Shown here one piece after another: positions 34,838 to 44,665 of a stretch of DNA of 64,000 nucleotides. Under the pieces are notes generated by a model, which was given only the letters and a program-made list of their open reading frames with translations, made no database searches and was not told where the DNA came from. A program made the translations under genes and the position numbers. Origin of the DNA: Acidipila rosea (GTDB lineage: Bacteria; Acidobacteriota; Terriglobia; Terriglobales; Acidobacteriaceae). Position 1 is the stretch's first letter; the number at the start of each line of letters is the position of its first letter. The DNA is taken from contig NZ_SMGK01000003.1 in NCBI RefSeq assembly GCF_004339725.1, forward strand, positions 1-64,000. Direction: 5' to 3'.

Positions 34838-35752
34838 ATGGCACTCGAAACAACAAGAACCTCAACTGAATCTTCTTCTGTTGTTACCGGATTTTTCAAG
34901 AACGGTGACGATGCCCACAAGGCTATCAACGAGCTTCTGGATGAGGGCTTCCGCACCAGTGAAATCGGCGCGGTCTTTCACACCACAGGAAGTTATGACA
35001 GCGGCGCCGGCCCGACAGGAGCCAAAGATATCCGCACGGAGGGGAGTCCGGGGACAGTGGGCTCAGGCTCGGGCATCTCCGGCGCAGCTTCAGATACCTC
35101 AGGGGTCACTCCCGCCGGTCTCTCTACTGGCTCGGGCACCACAACCGCTGGAGCCGGTCGGCCTATGCCGAGCGGTGAACTCAAGCACACCGGCCTTCCC
35201 AGCGAACTCAGCCATGAAACGGCACGCAGCGCACCGGGAGCCATCCCGGCAACAGGCGGTTTGCATGAACAGCCGAGGGCCAGGACGGGTACTCACTCCG
35301 GCGGCTGGCTTGAGAAACTGAAGAACACCTTTAGCAGTAGCGAGCCGCCACCTGCAGGGGAGTCTCTCGTGAACAAGACCAGCATGAATTTCGGCACTGG
35401 TGAGGGACACCTCGGAGCCGTTCAGCCTGAATACGAATATGACTATTCCGGCTCGGCATTCGAGAGCTCCTTCTCAGGAATGGGAGTCGGGCAGGAACGC
35501 TCTCGCTATCTGGCTTCAGAACTGGCCGGTGGTGGAGCGGTGATCACGATCAATGCCGCAGGCAAGGCAGCTTCTGCTGAGCGCGTCATTGAACGCAATC
35601 ATGGTTCTGTCCGCCACACCGCCCCAATCAGCGGAAATGCTGGCTGGCCCGAGGGAAACGCTAACAGGGTTCATGTATTTGGTTCCGTGCAGCGCTCCTA
35701 TCCGAGCTTTCTAGGGAAACAAGCGGATGCAACCACCAGAAAAGCATCCTGA
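34838..35752 (+). CDS. General stress protein 17M-like (YflT domain) with Gly/Ser/Pro linker
   Basis: A 304-residue protein; the ATG at 34838 has a GAGGG site. Residues 12-50 match the start of the heat-induced stress/YflT domain (VVTGFFKNGDDAHKAINELL, then GFRTSEIGAV). The middle 130 residues are low-complexity Gly, Ser, Thr and Pro. After about residue 205 a second small fold includes a membrane-free helix and an AGGGAVITINA strand with the domain's usual second half. Members are found in stress-responsive operons of soil bacteria. The function is not known. Confidence 0.7.
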   Translation: MALETTRTSTESSSVVTGFFKNGDDAHKAINELLDEGFRTSEIGAVFHTTGSYDSGAGPTGAKDIRTEGSPGTVGSGSGISGAASDTSGVTPAGLSTGSGTTTAGAGRPMPSGELKHTGLPSELSHETARSAPGAIPATGGLHEQPRARTGTHSGGWLEKLKNTFSSSEPPPAGESLVNKTSMNFGTGEGHLGAVQPEYEYDYSGSAFESSFSGMGVGQERSRYLASELAGGGAVITINAAGKAASAERVIERNHGSVRHTAPISGNAGWPEGNANRVHVFGSVQRSYPSFLGKQADATTRKAS

Positions 35753-35770
35753 CACTTGGTCAATCAATCA

Positions 35771-35806
35771 AAAGGCCCCGTCGCAGTCTCCTGCGACGGG
35801 GCCTTT
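35771..35806. terminator. Bidirectional intrinsic terminator
   Basis: A perfect 16-bp hairpin: AAAGGCCCCGTCGCAG (35771-35786) and CTGCGACGGGGCCTTT (35791-35806) with a TCTC loop, located between the convergent YflT-like and YXWGXW genes. The A/T-rich arm ends give U-tracts in both directions. Confidence 0.9.
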
Positions 35807-35827
35807 CAGTTTAGGCAGGGTCCGCCT

Positions 35828-36748
35828 TTAGCGAGGCGCGACCCGGCCATTATGCTTTTCGCGATAGATCTGCCGGCTGGCATTATTCTGCCTCCGGTTG
35901 ATATTCTGCCGCTCCTGGGGCGTCAGGCGTCCCCCGTTCGCCCGCCGATCCTGCGTGATGGAGCGGTTGATATTGGCCTGGCGATTTTCCGCCCTCGCCG
36001 CCTCCCGGGCATTCATCTGTCCGCTGTTAATTCCCTGAGCGATACGACCCTGCTCGTTAAACCGGCGGCCGTTGATCCGATTCATAGCCACGTTCCGCGG
36101 ATGTCCTCCATTCACTGAGGCCAGCTGATTGCGGTCGATGGCTGCGTTCTGCTGATGAGACAGCTGTTCGCCCGTTGGCTGGAAATGTTGCTCCCGCATC
36201 GCAGACTGCTCCTGGGCAGTTGGACGCGCCTCAACGCCGCCCGGCCCGTTGTAGCTGACGCGATTGATGGTTGTGTTGCGAATGACGGTTCTATCCACGT
36301 ACGTGTTGTGAATCACCGTCTGGTTCACGTTGACCACAGCCGTGTTGTAGCGAAATACTCCGCCCTGCCATACGCCACCGCCAAACCCTACGCCGCCGTA
36401 GCCAAACCCATAGTTCACTCCGCCATAGAAGCCGACATGCGGCCCCCAGTAGCCCGGATGCCACTGGTAGACGCCCGCGCCAAAGCCCCAGTAGCCCGGC
36501 GTCCACAGATAGCCAACGCGCGGAGGCGCAACCCACACCCCGGGAACCCAGTAGTAGCCCGCAGGACCATAGGCCCAATAGCCAGGCGTCCACAGATAGC
36601 CAGGGGTAGGACAAGCTGGCTGCGCGTAAACAGGCAGCGGGGGAGGCGCAACGTTGATGGAGACGAACACTCCCGCAAAGGAGACCGATGACAGCCCCGT
36701 CAGCAGCAAAGCGAGCAACAGATACCGAACCGTAAGAAGCTTCTTCAT
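35828..36748 (-). CDS. YXWGXW-repeat exported protein
   Basis: A 306-residue exported protein with a signal peptide (RYLLLALLLTGLSSVSFA). It contains repeated YLWTPGYWAYGPAGYYW, YLWTPGYWGFG and YQWHPGYWGP modules, the YXWGXW repeat, in which aromatic and Gly residues alternate. A Gly-rich stretch follows, then a Gln/Asn/Arg-rich C-terminal half (NRQANINRSI, QERQNINRRQN). These are envelope-associated proteins of unknown role; the polar tail is unusually basic. It is a single gene with its own leader. Confidence 0.82.
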   Translation of the reverse strand: MKKLLTVRYLLLALLLTGLSSVSFAGVFVSINVAPPPLPVYAQPACPTPGYLWTPGYWAYGPAGYYWVPGVWVAPPRVGYLWTPGYWGFGAGVYQWHPGYWGPHVGFYGGVNYGFGYGGVGFGGGVWQGGVFRYNTAVVNVNQTVIHNTYVDRTVIRNTTINRVSYNGPGGVEARPTAQEQSAMREQHFQPTGEQLSHQQNAAIDRNQLASVNGGHPRNVAMNRINGRRFNEQGRIAQGINSGQMNAREAARAENRQANINRSITQDRRANGGRLTPQERQNINRRQNNASRQIYREKHNGRVAPR

Positions 36749-36993
36749 TGCGATAACCCACCCTCCGTAGATGGCCAGCAGCCGTGCGGCTGACTGTTCC
36801 GTATTTACAGAGAGCTCAAACGCAGCCTCGTCAGAAATGTTGCTGCTTTCTTCGAACTTCTTCTTGAGGCCATCAATCTGACCGTAATGGGCAAAAACCA
36901 GAGAACCTCAGCGTAGACCATGCACATGCGATGGAGAGGGCAAGTCACCGCCGGAGACGCGACCAGGCCAACCTAAGTTAAAATTGCGAAGCA

Positions 36994-37070
<77 letters not shown>

Positions 37071-37098
37071 TATCTCCTCAATAGCCACCCGAGGTACA

Positions 37099-37515
37099 GT
37101 GCGCAGTCGCTGCACTGCCCCGGAGTTACGCTTGGCGACCCTTGTAAAGACCGATCTCGGGAAATGGAAGGCGGTTATCCGCAAAACCGGATGGCCCACT
37201 GCTTCGAAGACGTTTCGGACTAAACGAGACGCCGAGGACTGGGCGCGCCGTACTGAGGATGACATGGTGCGGGGTGCGTGTATCCAGCGAGCGTCCGCGG
37301 ATCGCATGACGGTCGAAGATGCCCTGAAGCGCTATCTCGCAGAGGTAACACCGACGAAACGCCCGACCTCTCAAAATTCCGACAACAAGCGTTCCAAAAT
37401 TCTGGTCGAGCATCTGGGTAAATATTCTCTCGCCGCTCTCACGCCGGAGATCATTGCCAAGTTTCGCGAAGCGCGCCTTGCCGGCGAGGATCGCAAAGAC
37501 GCAAAGGGTAACCCA
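37099..37515 (+). pseudogene. Site-specific integrase, N-terminal fragment
   Basis: Starting from a GTG 28 bp after the tRNA, about 138 codons read as the arm- and core-binding domains of a phage-type integrase (TDLGKWKAVIRKTGWPTASK; RTKRDAEDWARRTEDDMV; AALTPEIIAKFREARLAG). The catalytic domain is missing: at about 37515 the sequence becomes the 3' end of a GH31 gene in another frame. The integrase next to the attachment tRNA must have driven insertion but is now dead. Confidence 0.85.
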
Positions 37516-37862
37516 CCGGCCCGCTCACGCTGCGCATCTATCCTCCAGCCGACCCCGCAACGCCCTGCACTGGCGAGGTGTACAGCGATGACGGGCACAG
37601 CTTCAGCCACAAGCACGGCGATCTTGCTCGGATCAAGTTCACATGCATGCGCGAGCCGGGCGGATCCATGCGCGTCACGATTGCTCCTCAGCAAGGGAAA
37701 TTTAAGCCTTGGTGGCAAAGCTACAAAATTGAGGTTTATGGTTGGAAGCCGTCGCAGCATACGGCAACGGCCGCTCGCAACTACACACTAAAAGCTGCCG
37801 GTACGGCGTGGACACTGACGGTGCCTGCGGAACCGGCTGGCGAGACAGTACAACTTCGCTAG
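37515..37862 (+). pseudogene. GH31 alpha-glucosidase, C-terminal remnant (DUF5110)
   Basis: The frame starting at about 37515 reads GPLTLRIYPPADP, VYSDDGHSF, then GKFKPWWQSYKIEVYGWKP and stops at 37862. That is the C-terminal beta domain of GH31 enzymes, with the characteristic Y-x-DDG turn. All of the catalytic barrel is missing. It is not a copy of the GH31 gene at 57178, whose C-terminus differs. Confidence 0.75.
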
Positions 37863-37932
37863 CTCGCTGGCTTCAACACGAGCCAGAGCATTTTCAACAA
37901 ACCGCTCTGGATACCCATGTACTTAAACGACC

Positions 37933-39285
37933 ATGAGGTGTGCCCTTGTTGCAACGTTTTTCCTACCGAACAGCTCTATGGACGATCGCGGCGGATACCA
38001 CGGCTACGCGGCGACGGATCAGTACGCCGTAGACCCGCATTTCGGGAGCCTCGCGGAGCTACAGGAACTTGCGAACGCCCTGCATGCGCGCGGAATGAAG
38101 CTGGTTCTCGATACAGTCCCGAATCACGTCGGCCCCCATCACCCATGGGTACATGATGAGCCTGCGGCAAACTGGTTTCACGGAACACTAGCGCACCACC
38201 TCACCGCGAGCTTCGACTTTTCCATGCTCATCAATCCACACGCACCCGAGCGTGATCGCGACCCAATATTGCACGGCTGGTTTGCCAATTCTCTTCCAGA
38301 CATGAATACCGACGACCCCACCGTCTCCCAGTACCTGCGGCAGAACACCGTCTGGTGGATAGAAGAGACCGGCGCCGACGCGCTGCGTATCGACACCTTT
38401 GCGTTTGTCAACCGAGGTTTCTGGAACGACTTCCACGCGGAGCTTCATCTTCTGTTTCCGCGACTGACGGATGTAGGAGAGGTCTTCGACCAGCATCCGG
38501 AGATCACGTCTTCGTTTGCGGGCGGTGTGACGCGCGCCGGAATCGACACCGGCCTCTACACGCCGTTCGATTTTCCAACCTATTTCGCCACGCGCGAGGT
38601 ATTCGGAGAAGGCAAGCCGATGAGCACGCTTGCGCAGGTGCTTGCATCGGACGCGCTCTTTCCGCATCCTGAGCGTCTGGTGCCATTTCTGGGCAATCAC
38701 GACACCAGTCGCTTCGCCACAGCCGTGCCCGATACCGATGCACAAAGGCTGGCGATCGCATACCTGCTGACCACGCGTGGAATGCCGCAGATCTATGCAG
38801 GCGATGAAATCGCGATGAAAGGAGGCGGGGACCCCGGCAATCGCGTGGACTTCCCCGGCGGCTTTGAGGCAGGGCCAGAGCAGGGCGCTTTCACCGAAAG
38901 CACCCGCACGCCCGAACAGCAGGCGACCTGGTCATGGTTCCAGCAACTGCTGAAGCTGCGCCGTGAGCATGCTCCGCTGGCGTGCGGGGCGGAACAGGTG
39001 CTCGATGCAGGGCCGAACGACCTCGTCTACATACGCAAAGGCACGTCTGCCTGTTCGGCAATGGATCGAAAGTCGGGCGAAGATGGCGATTTCATCGTGT
39101 TACAGCGCGCCGCAGACCCCGCGGCACATTCATTGATGATTGAGTTGAAAAATACCGCGGCCGAGGGGTGCACGCCGTCAGTGCCGGTCCTGGGGCAAGC
39201 CGCCTTCAAGCAGCACGACACCCAACTGACCATCAACCCTTCCACGGATGTAGTTATCCTGCCATGCCGGTTCGAGCGGCGCTGA
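37933..39285 (+). pseudogene. GH13 enzyme lacking its N-terminal 200 residues
   Basis: A 450-residue open frame that aligns with residues from about 200 onward of the GH13 enzyme at 26234 (YHGYAATDQYAVDPHFG; DTVPNHVGPH; ALRIDTF; DVGEVFD; FLGNHDTSR). All three catalytic acids are present, but the signal peptide, N-terminal Ig domain and the first barrel strands are missing; the first 20 residues are not homologous. It cannot be exported by its own leader and is most likely inactive. The lost 5' end lies next to the GH31 remnant, so one deletion joined the two. Confidence 0.85.
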
Positions 39286-39451
39286 ACTTCCAGAGGCTGC
39301 CGGGCTTGGTCAATCGGGGACTTGCGAACTCAATAATGACGCTGAGAGGGTCTGATCTTTTGAGGTCACCGCACTCGTTTCCCTGCGCTTGGGAGCTTCT
39401 TAAGCGCGGCTTTGCTGGGGGCCGTGCATAGTCTGGTGTTCGCCAGCTGAA

Positions 39452-39835
39452 CTACCTGCTTTTTGCCGTCTCTAGGTCGCCCGAGATGAAGGCGGCAATT
39501 CCCTGCGCACCTTCTTCCCACGTGGACCGCGCTTGTGCCGCGTCGTAATTAGTCTCCAGCATTCCACGAATGGTGAAGATGCGGAGCTTGGTTTCCGCGT
39601 CTTCAGCTTCGGGCCTTCTTAGGTCTTCGGTCAGTTGGACGATTTTGCCCCTGATACTTCCCGATTCGTCGGGTGGGATCTGACTCACCTGCGCATACAA
39701 CGCCTTCGAGGGCTGCTTCTGAGCGGCAAAGAGATGCTGTGCTTTTTCGTACAAAGGCTGAGCGTCCGTCCAACGATTACCCCACGCGAGGGAATCAGCC
39801 CTATTCAAGCGGGACGCGCTGCGAGGAGCGGCAAC
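39452..39835 (-). pseudogene. Remnant of a TPR/CHAT-type protein
   Basis: About 125 codons read like the start of acidobacterial CHAT/TPR proteins: RADSLAWGNRWTDAQPLYEKA, KALYAQVSQIPPDES and ETKLRIFTIRGMLETNYDAAQARSTWEE. Then the sequence jumps (EGAQGIAAFISGDLETAK) to a later repeat and stops at 39452. The open frame continues upstream to 40147 but that part is not homologous and overlaps the GlxA-type gene. Deletion remnant; no function expected. Confidence 0.55.
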
Positions 39836-40070
39836 ACCCGCTCTAATATCGGTCTGCCTCCCATGCAGCAAGCATACCGTTCGTCGGTACCCAGAAACGC
39901 GCTTGTCGTCGGTCCCCGGTTCACGCTCAGTTGACGCATGATCGCCAAGTCGTAAATTGATGTTATCGACGGACTTTACCTGGCTCAATGAGTGCATCGG
40001 GCTGTTATCGCTCGTTGAGCGGCGTGAAACAGATGCGACTCTATCTGTAGCTATTATCGGGCTGTTGTTC

Positions 40071-41057
40071 TCAATTGTCTTCAGGTGCCACGCCATCGAG
40101 GAGTTCCAAAGCCTCACTTCCCCTCTTGAACCGATGCAGGTATTCACGAGGTGTGATTCCGAGGACGCGTAAGAAAGTACGCCTCATCGCATCAGCGGTT
40201 TGCAAGCCACATCCATCGGCAATCTCTTTCAGACCCATATTTGAGCTGTCGATCATCTGCTGTGCAGCTTCAACCCGGAGCCGGTCAACGAACTCTCCCG
40301 GGTTCATCTTCACTTCTTTGATGCACACTCGTGTGAAGTGTCTGGCACTCATTCCTAAACGGTCGGCGAGCTTCTCGACCGTTAGATCTTCACGCAGGTT
40401 TTCCATCATCCAGACCTGAAGCTCGCGAAGAGGTTTGGATGTGACAGCCTGATGCGAGAGCATGTGGCTGAACTGTGCCTGACCACCGGGGCGAACGAGG
40501 AACATCACGAGGAAGCGAGCGATATCCAGTGCCGCACCGTGGCCCTGGTCTTCCTCAACCAGTGCGAGACAAAGATCGATGCCTGCGGTGATTCCTGCGG
40601 AGGTATAGATGGGGCCATCCTGCAGAAAGATGGGTTCAGGATGGACCATAACATGTGGGAATTCGGTAGCCAAGCGGTCGCAGAACTTCCAGTGCGTGAC
40701 CACGTTCCGGCCGTCGATGAGGCCGGCCGCGCCGAGGAGAAATGTTCCCGTACAGATCGAAGCGATGCGCCGAGACCGCTTCGCGGCATCGGCAATCCAC
40801 GCGACGAACTCGAGGTCATAGCTTCCTGTCTCCGACCCAGGACCTCCGGCAATCACCAGCGTATCGATCGCTCCGGTGATCTCGTGGATTGGTAGTGCCT
40901 CGGCGAGCGCGATGTTGCGGTTCGTTTGAAGCGTTCGTCCCTTGCCTGGATTGCCGAGGACGACCTCGTAACCGCCCGCGCTTGAGAAGACCTCCAGAGG
41001 CCCAGTGACGTCGAGAACCTGGACGGGAGGCTGACCTACAATCACCACTTTTCGCAT
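40071..41057 (-). CDS. GlxA-family AraC-type regulator with DJ-1/PfpI domain
   Basis: A 328-residue regulator. Residues 1-165 form a DJ-1/PfpI fold (VVIVGQPPVQVLDVTGPLEV; TLVIAGGPGSETG; IASICTGTFLLGAAGL, in which the nucleophile-elbow Cys is kept). The C-terminal 100 residues are two AraC HTH motifs (DLTVEKLADRLGMSARHFTRVC; MGLKEIADGCGLQTADAMRRTF). GlxA-type proteins control catabolic or stress genes. It is divergent from the HD-domain gene (121 bp apart) and probably controls the downstream enzyme run. Confidence 0.92.
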   Translation of the reverse strand: MRKVVIVGQPPVQVLDVTGPLEVFSSAGGYEVVLGNPGKGRTLQTNRNIALAEALPIHEITGAIDTLVIAGGPGSETGSYDLEFVAWIADAAKRSRRIASICTGTFLLGAAGLIDGRNVVTHWKFCDRLATEFPHVMVHPEPIFLQDGPIYTSAGITAGIDLCLALVEEDQGHGAALDIARFLVMFLVRPGGQAQFSHMLSHQAVTSKPLRELQVWMMENLREDLTVEKLADRLGMSARHFTRVCIKEVKMNPGEFVDRLRVEAAQQMIDSSNMGLKEIADGCGLQTADAMRRTFLRVLGITPREYLHRFKRGSEALELLDGVAPEDN

Positions 41058-41177
41058 GAAGCCATTCTAGAGACTGACGATGGGTGGATGTCCTAATTTG
41101 CTGTATCCGTGTCGTGGCGCCGGTTCACGTATCGCCCTATCTTTGGATCTGTAAGGGACGGCATACGGAGACAAACG

Positions 41178-41855
41178 ATGATGAATCTGACTCAAACTGA
41201 CATCAGAATTCCCGATAGCAAGCTGGCTTCCGAGGCACATGACATTCTTCGGGAGTATTCAACCGATCTTCTCTATAACCACTCCAATCGCGTCTACCTG
41301 TTTGCCGCAGAACAGGGCCGTCAAAAGGGGCTGCGCTTTGATCCGGAGCTACTCTATGTCAGCGCGGCCTTCCATGATCTTGGATTGCTGACCGAATACT
41401 CGAGCGAGAACGAGCGCTTCGAAGTGGACGGCGCAAATGCGGCGAAGGCATTCCTCACCTCACACGGCATCTCGGTTGAGGTGGCCCAGACGGCCTGGGA
41501 GGCGATTGCACTTCACACGACTCCCGGCGTGACCCAGTACATGAAGCCCGAGGTCTCGCTGCTGTTCACCGGCGTTGGCCTGGATGTTCTCGGCGAGGGC
41601 CTCGACCAATTCCGCACAGAATTGCGGCAGGAAATCGTCGCAGCGTATCCCCGTGAAGACTTCAAGGAAGGCATCATAAAGGCCTTCTTCGGGGGCTTCG
41701 CGCATAAACCGGGATCGACTTGGGGAACGGTAAAGGCGGATGTTTGCGAGCGATTCATCCCCGGCTACAAGAGTCCCAACTTCTGTGACCTCATCGCGAA
41801 CTCTCCCTTTCCCGATTCCGCGTCGAAGCCAGCAGTGAATCGCCGCTCTTCCTAG
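41178..41855 (+). CDS. HD-domain metal-dependent hydrolase, cyanamide-hydratase-like
   Basis: A 225-residue protein; the start at 41178 follows GGAGACAAACG. The HD superfamily signature is visible: NHSNRVYLF, then LLYVSAAFHDLGLL with the His-Asp pair, and further acidic and His residues (ALHTTPG). It resembles the cyanamide hydratase/HD-like proteins found next to GlxA-type regulators in soil bacteria. Role likely in detoxification or catabolism of a small nitrogen compound; the substrate is not determined. Genes of alpha/beta hydrolases follow. Confidence 0.8.
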   Translation: MMNLTQTDIRIPDSKLASEAHDILREYSTDLLYNHSNRVYLFAAEQGRQKGLRFDPELLYVSAAFHDLGLLTEYSSENERFEVDGANAAKAFLTSHGISVEVAQTAWEAIALHTTPGVTQYMKPEVSLLFTGVGLDVLGEGLDQFRTELRQEIVAAYPREDFKEGIIKAFFGGFAHKPGSTWGTVKADVCERFIPGYKSPNFCDLIANSPFPDSASKPAVNRRSS

Positions 41856-41944
41856 AGAAAATCTAACTCGCCGCTCCCGGAAGCGACCTTCGCCTTCCTT
41901 CGCAGAACCTCGCCTCAAAAACTTATCTACTGGAGAAAACCCCC

Positions 41945-42643
41945 ATGTCACAGGCATCTCAGGTAAAGAACATCGTCCTAGTCCACGGCGCATTTGCAGA
42001 TGGCTCAAGCTGGTCAAAAGTGATTCCGCTACTGCAGGCGAACGGCTTTAAGGTTACCTCTGTTCAGAACCATCTCACTTCCTTCAACGATGACGTTGCC
42101 TCAACGAAGCGTGCGCTTGCTGCGCAGGATGGCCCGGTCATCCTCGTCGGCCACTCTTATGGTGGCGTAGTCATCACAGAGGCGGGCAACGATCCCAAGG
42201 TGGCCGGCCTCGTCTACGTCGCGGCATTCGCCCCGGATGCTGGCCAGTCGATCGTCGAGATCAGCAAAGACTTCCCGAAGCCGATTGGTTTGGACAAGGT
42301 AGTTCCGCAGCAGGACGGGTTTCTGTTGCTCTCCGCCGATGGCGTCGCGACTGGTTTCGCGCAGGACCTGAGCAAAGAGGAGCAGGCGCTTATCACCTCC
42401 GTCCAACCGCAGACTCATGGATCGATCTTTGTGGCTCAGCCTACGCAGGCTGCGTGGCACAGCAAGCCATCGTGGTATATCGTCGCCACCGAAGACAACA
42501 TGATCGCTCCTGAGCAGGAGGTCAGCATGGCAAAGCAGATCAACGCCGCGACAACCACGCTTCCGTCGAGCCATGTGGTGATGTTGTCTCATCCGAAGGA
42601 AGTTGCCCTGATCATCGCAGACGCTGCTGCTGGCGCGAAGTAA
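41945..42643 (+). CDS. Alpha/beta hydrolase
   Basis: A 232-residue alpha/beta hydrolase of the small esterase type (NIVLVHGAFADGSSWSKVI; nucleophile elbow VGHSYGGVV; acid region in TEDNMIAP; catalytic His near SSHVVMLSHPKEV). It is 89 bp after the HD gene, on the same strand. It likely hydrolyses an ester or a similar bond; no substrate can be read from the sequence. Confidence 0.88.
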   Translation: MSQASQVKNIVLVHGAFADGSSWSKVIPLLQANGFKVTSVQNHLTSFNDDVASTKRALAAQDGPVILVGHSYGGVVITEAGNDPKVAGLVYVAAFAPDAGQSIVEISKDFPKPIGLDKVVPQQDGFLLLSADGVATGFAQDLSKEEQALITSVQPQTHGSIFVAQPTQAAWHSKPSWYIVATEDNMIAPEQEVSMAKQINAATTTLPSSHVVMLSHPKEVALIIADAAAGAK

Positions 42644-42729
42644 TCGTTCGAGGACGCCAGCGAACGGGGATGGGTTCACCTCTGTTCGCTGGCATCGCCT
42701 TTCAAGAAACATCGTCGAAGGAGTTCATT

Positions 42730-43509
42730 ATGGAAGTTCTCATAGGCAACGTGTCCCTGGAGGTGGAACAGTCCGGAGCGGGGGATCTTGCGCTCGTTTT
42801 CCTGCATTACTGGGGCGGAACGCATCGTACCTGGACCAAACTCACAGCAGAACTTGAATCCTCTTACCGCATCGTCACCTACGACATGCGCGGTTGGGGC
42901 AAGTCAGGAGCGGCAACAAACGGCTACTCCATCGCGGCCCTGGCGGATGAAGCGCAGTCACTCATCGAGCATCTCGGGCTTAGCAAGTATGTTTTGATCG
43001 GCCACTCAATGGGGGGAAAGGTGGCCCAGCTGGTTGCATCGCGAAATCCACCGGGGCTCGCCGGGCTGGTCCTCGTGGCCCCGGCTACACCCACGCCATC
43101 TCATTTTCCCGAAGAGGCGAAGCAGCAGCAGATCCATGCTTACGACAATCGCGAGACCGTGATTCAGACAATCTCTTTCCTCAGCGCTCACAGACCCGAT
43201 GCGAAGATGGTGGAACAGATCGTGCAGGACAGCCTTAGCGGTACCACCGAAGCGAAGCTTGCATGGCCTACCTCGGCGATCGATGAAGACATCTCCGCAG
43301 AGGTCTCCAATATCTCTGTGCCCACCCTCGTCCTCGCGGGAGAACTCGACCGGCTCGATTCAATCGAGCAGCACCGTCGTGAGGTGATCGCAAGAATTCC
43401 CGGAGCGAGGCTCGAGATCATTCCGCACAGCGGTCACCTCCTACCAATTGACGAACCCGTGCGGACGGCAAAAGCAATCGACAGCTTCCTCAAACGCTAC
43501 CGGAGTTAA
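42730..43509 (+). CDS. Alpha/beta hydrolase
   Basis: A 259-residue alpha/beta hydrolase: LVFLHYWGGTHRTW, YDMRGWGKSG, nucleophile elbow IGHSMGGKVAQL, acid in VLAGELDRLDS and His in IPHSGHLLPIDEP. It is about 27% like its neighbour by eye and belongs to the 3-oxoadipate enol-lactonase/haloperoxidase-like subgroup. The start at 42730 follows AGGAGTTC. It is in the same run as the HD and MBL genes. Confidence 0.88.
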   Translation: MEVLIGNVSLEVEQSGAGDLALVFLHYWGGTHRTWTKLTAELESSYRIVTYDMRGWGKSGAATNGYSIAALADEAQSLIEHLGLSKYVLIGHSMGGKVAQLVASRNPPGLAGLVLVAPATPTPSHFPEEAKQQQIHAYDNRETVIQTISFLSAHRPDAKMVEQIVQDSLSGTTEAKLAWPTSAIDEDISAEVSNISVPTLVLAGELDRLDSIEQHRREVIARIPGARLEIIPHSGHLLPIDEPVRTAKAIDSFLKRYRS

Positions 43510-43631
43510 CTATGACCACCTATCAACGAAATCCTTTAATTGCTTCGAGTCGTGAGCGGCTGATTGTCGAAGCACCGCAAAGTCAAAAAAAACAAGATAG
43601 CTGATTGAAGTCGAGTGAATGGAGACAAAGC

Positions 43632-44363
43632 ATGTCGAAGATAGTTCGAATCCCAATCCTTCCATTTCAGATGGCGAATGCCCATCTGGTTATCGGGAAC
43701 CAAGGCTGCGTTTTGATCGATGCCGGGTTACCGGGCTCCGCCACAAAGATTGAGAGAGCTCTTTCGAGCCAAGGCCTTTCTTTCAGAGACATCGAGGCAA
43801 TCGTGATCACCCATGCTCATGTCGACCATGCAGGCGGCGCGGCTGAACTCCGCGAAAGGTCCCGGGCGCCGATCATTGCGCATGAAGAGGATCTCCCGCA
43901 CTACAAGAGGGAGGTTCCCATGACGTTCTGTCCCACGGGTTGGGCAGGGCGACTATTTTTCAAGACCCCTTTGCCCCATGAGAGCTACACGGCTTTCGAG
44001 CCTGACGTACTGCTCTCAGATGGCGACACTCTCGACCTCTCGAAGTTTGGCGTCAACGGTATTGTCAAGCACACCCCCGGCCATACCAAAGGTTCCATCT
44101 CGGTTGAGCTTGGAAGCAAAGAGGCTCTGGTTGGTGATTTGCTTGCTTCAGGTATTTTTATTGGCGGCCTGTTGCGGACAGGACACGCGATCAGACCTCC
44201 ATTCGAGGACGACCCGCAAACAGTGGCCAAGGAACTGTTTCGATTGGTTGATGGAGGCATCGAACGGTTTTATCTCGGACATGGCGGAGCGTTGGACGCT
44301 CGCGAGGTTCGCCGCCACGCTGAAGCCCTCGTTCGCATGCATCAACAAACGAAGCAAACCTGA
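43632..44363 (+). CDS. MBL-fold metallo-hydrolase
   Basis: A 243-residue beta-lactamase-fold hydrolase with the zinc motif THAHVDHAGGA (H-x-H-x-D-H), later GHTKGSI with the His ligand, DLLASG with the bridging Asp, and LGHGG. It has the length and motif pattern of glyoxalase II/lactonase-like MBLs. The start at 43632 follows GGAGACAAAG. It ends the enzyme run begun by the HD gene; 122 bp separate it from the second alpha/beta hydrolase. Confidence 0.9.
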   Translation: MSKIVRIPILPFQMANAHLVIGNQGCVLIDAGLPGSATKIERALSSQGLSFRDIEAIVITHAHVDHAGGAAELRERSRAPIIAHEEDLPHYKREVPMTFCPTGWAGRLFFKTPLPHESYTAFEPDVLLSDGDTLDLSKFGVNGIVKHTPGHTKGSISVELGSKEALVGDLLASGIFIGGLLRTGHAIRPPFEDDPQTVAKELFRLVDGGIERFYLGHGGALDAREVRRHAEALVRMHQQTKQT

Positions 44364-44665
44364 GCTGATTATTTCAATTGCAAGTAATAGGCTGACGCAT
44401 AATCGCCAACGCACTCTTTGAGAGAATGTGGATGAGTGACTAGCCCTATACGCATCAGATTGAGATCACAGGGAGCGTTGGCTATGGACGCTAGCCGGCT
44501 GTTCGCGGTATCCACTCATAGACGATGCAAGGTCCACTGTGCCGTAATGCCAATCTAGTCCGAACCCCATACTCCAGATGGTCGCAGCCCAACTGCTATA
44601 CAGTCAAAATTATGCTGGACCTGATGGTAGACTTCCAGCTTCAACGGAAAAGAGAGTGAAAGACC
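44364..44665. other. Gene-free stretch between the MBL gene and the coiled-coil membrane protein
   Basis: No gene, terminator or clear promoter recognised. Confidence 0.4.

Noticed and set aside
37578..37862. 94-residue independent ORF
   Set aside because: It is the tail of a GH31 gene, continuous upstream to about 37515, not a start of its own.
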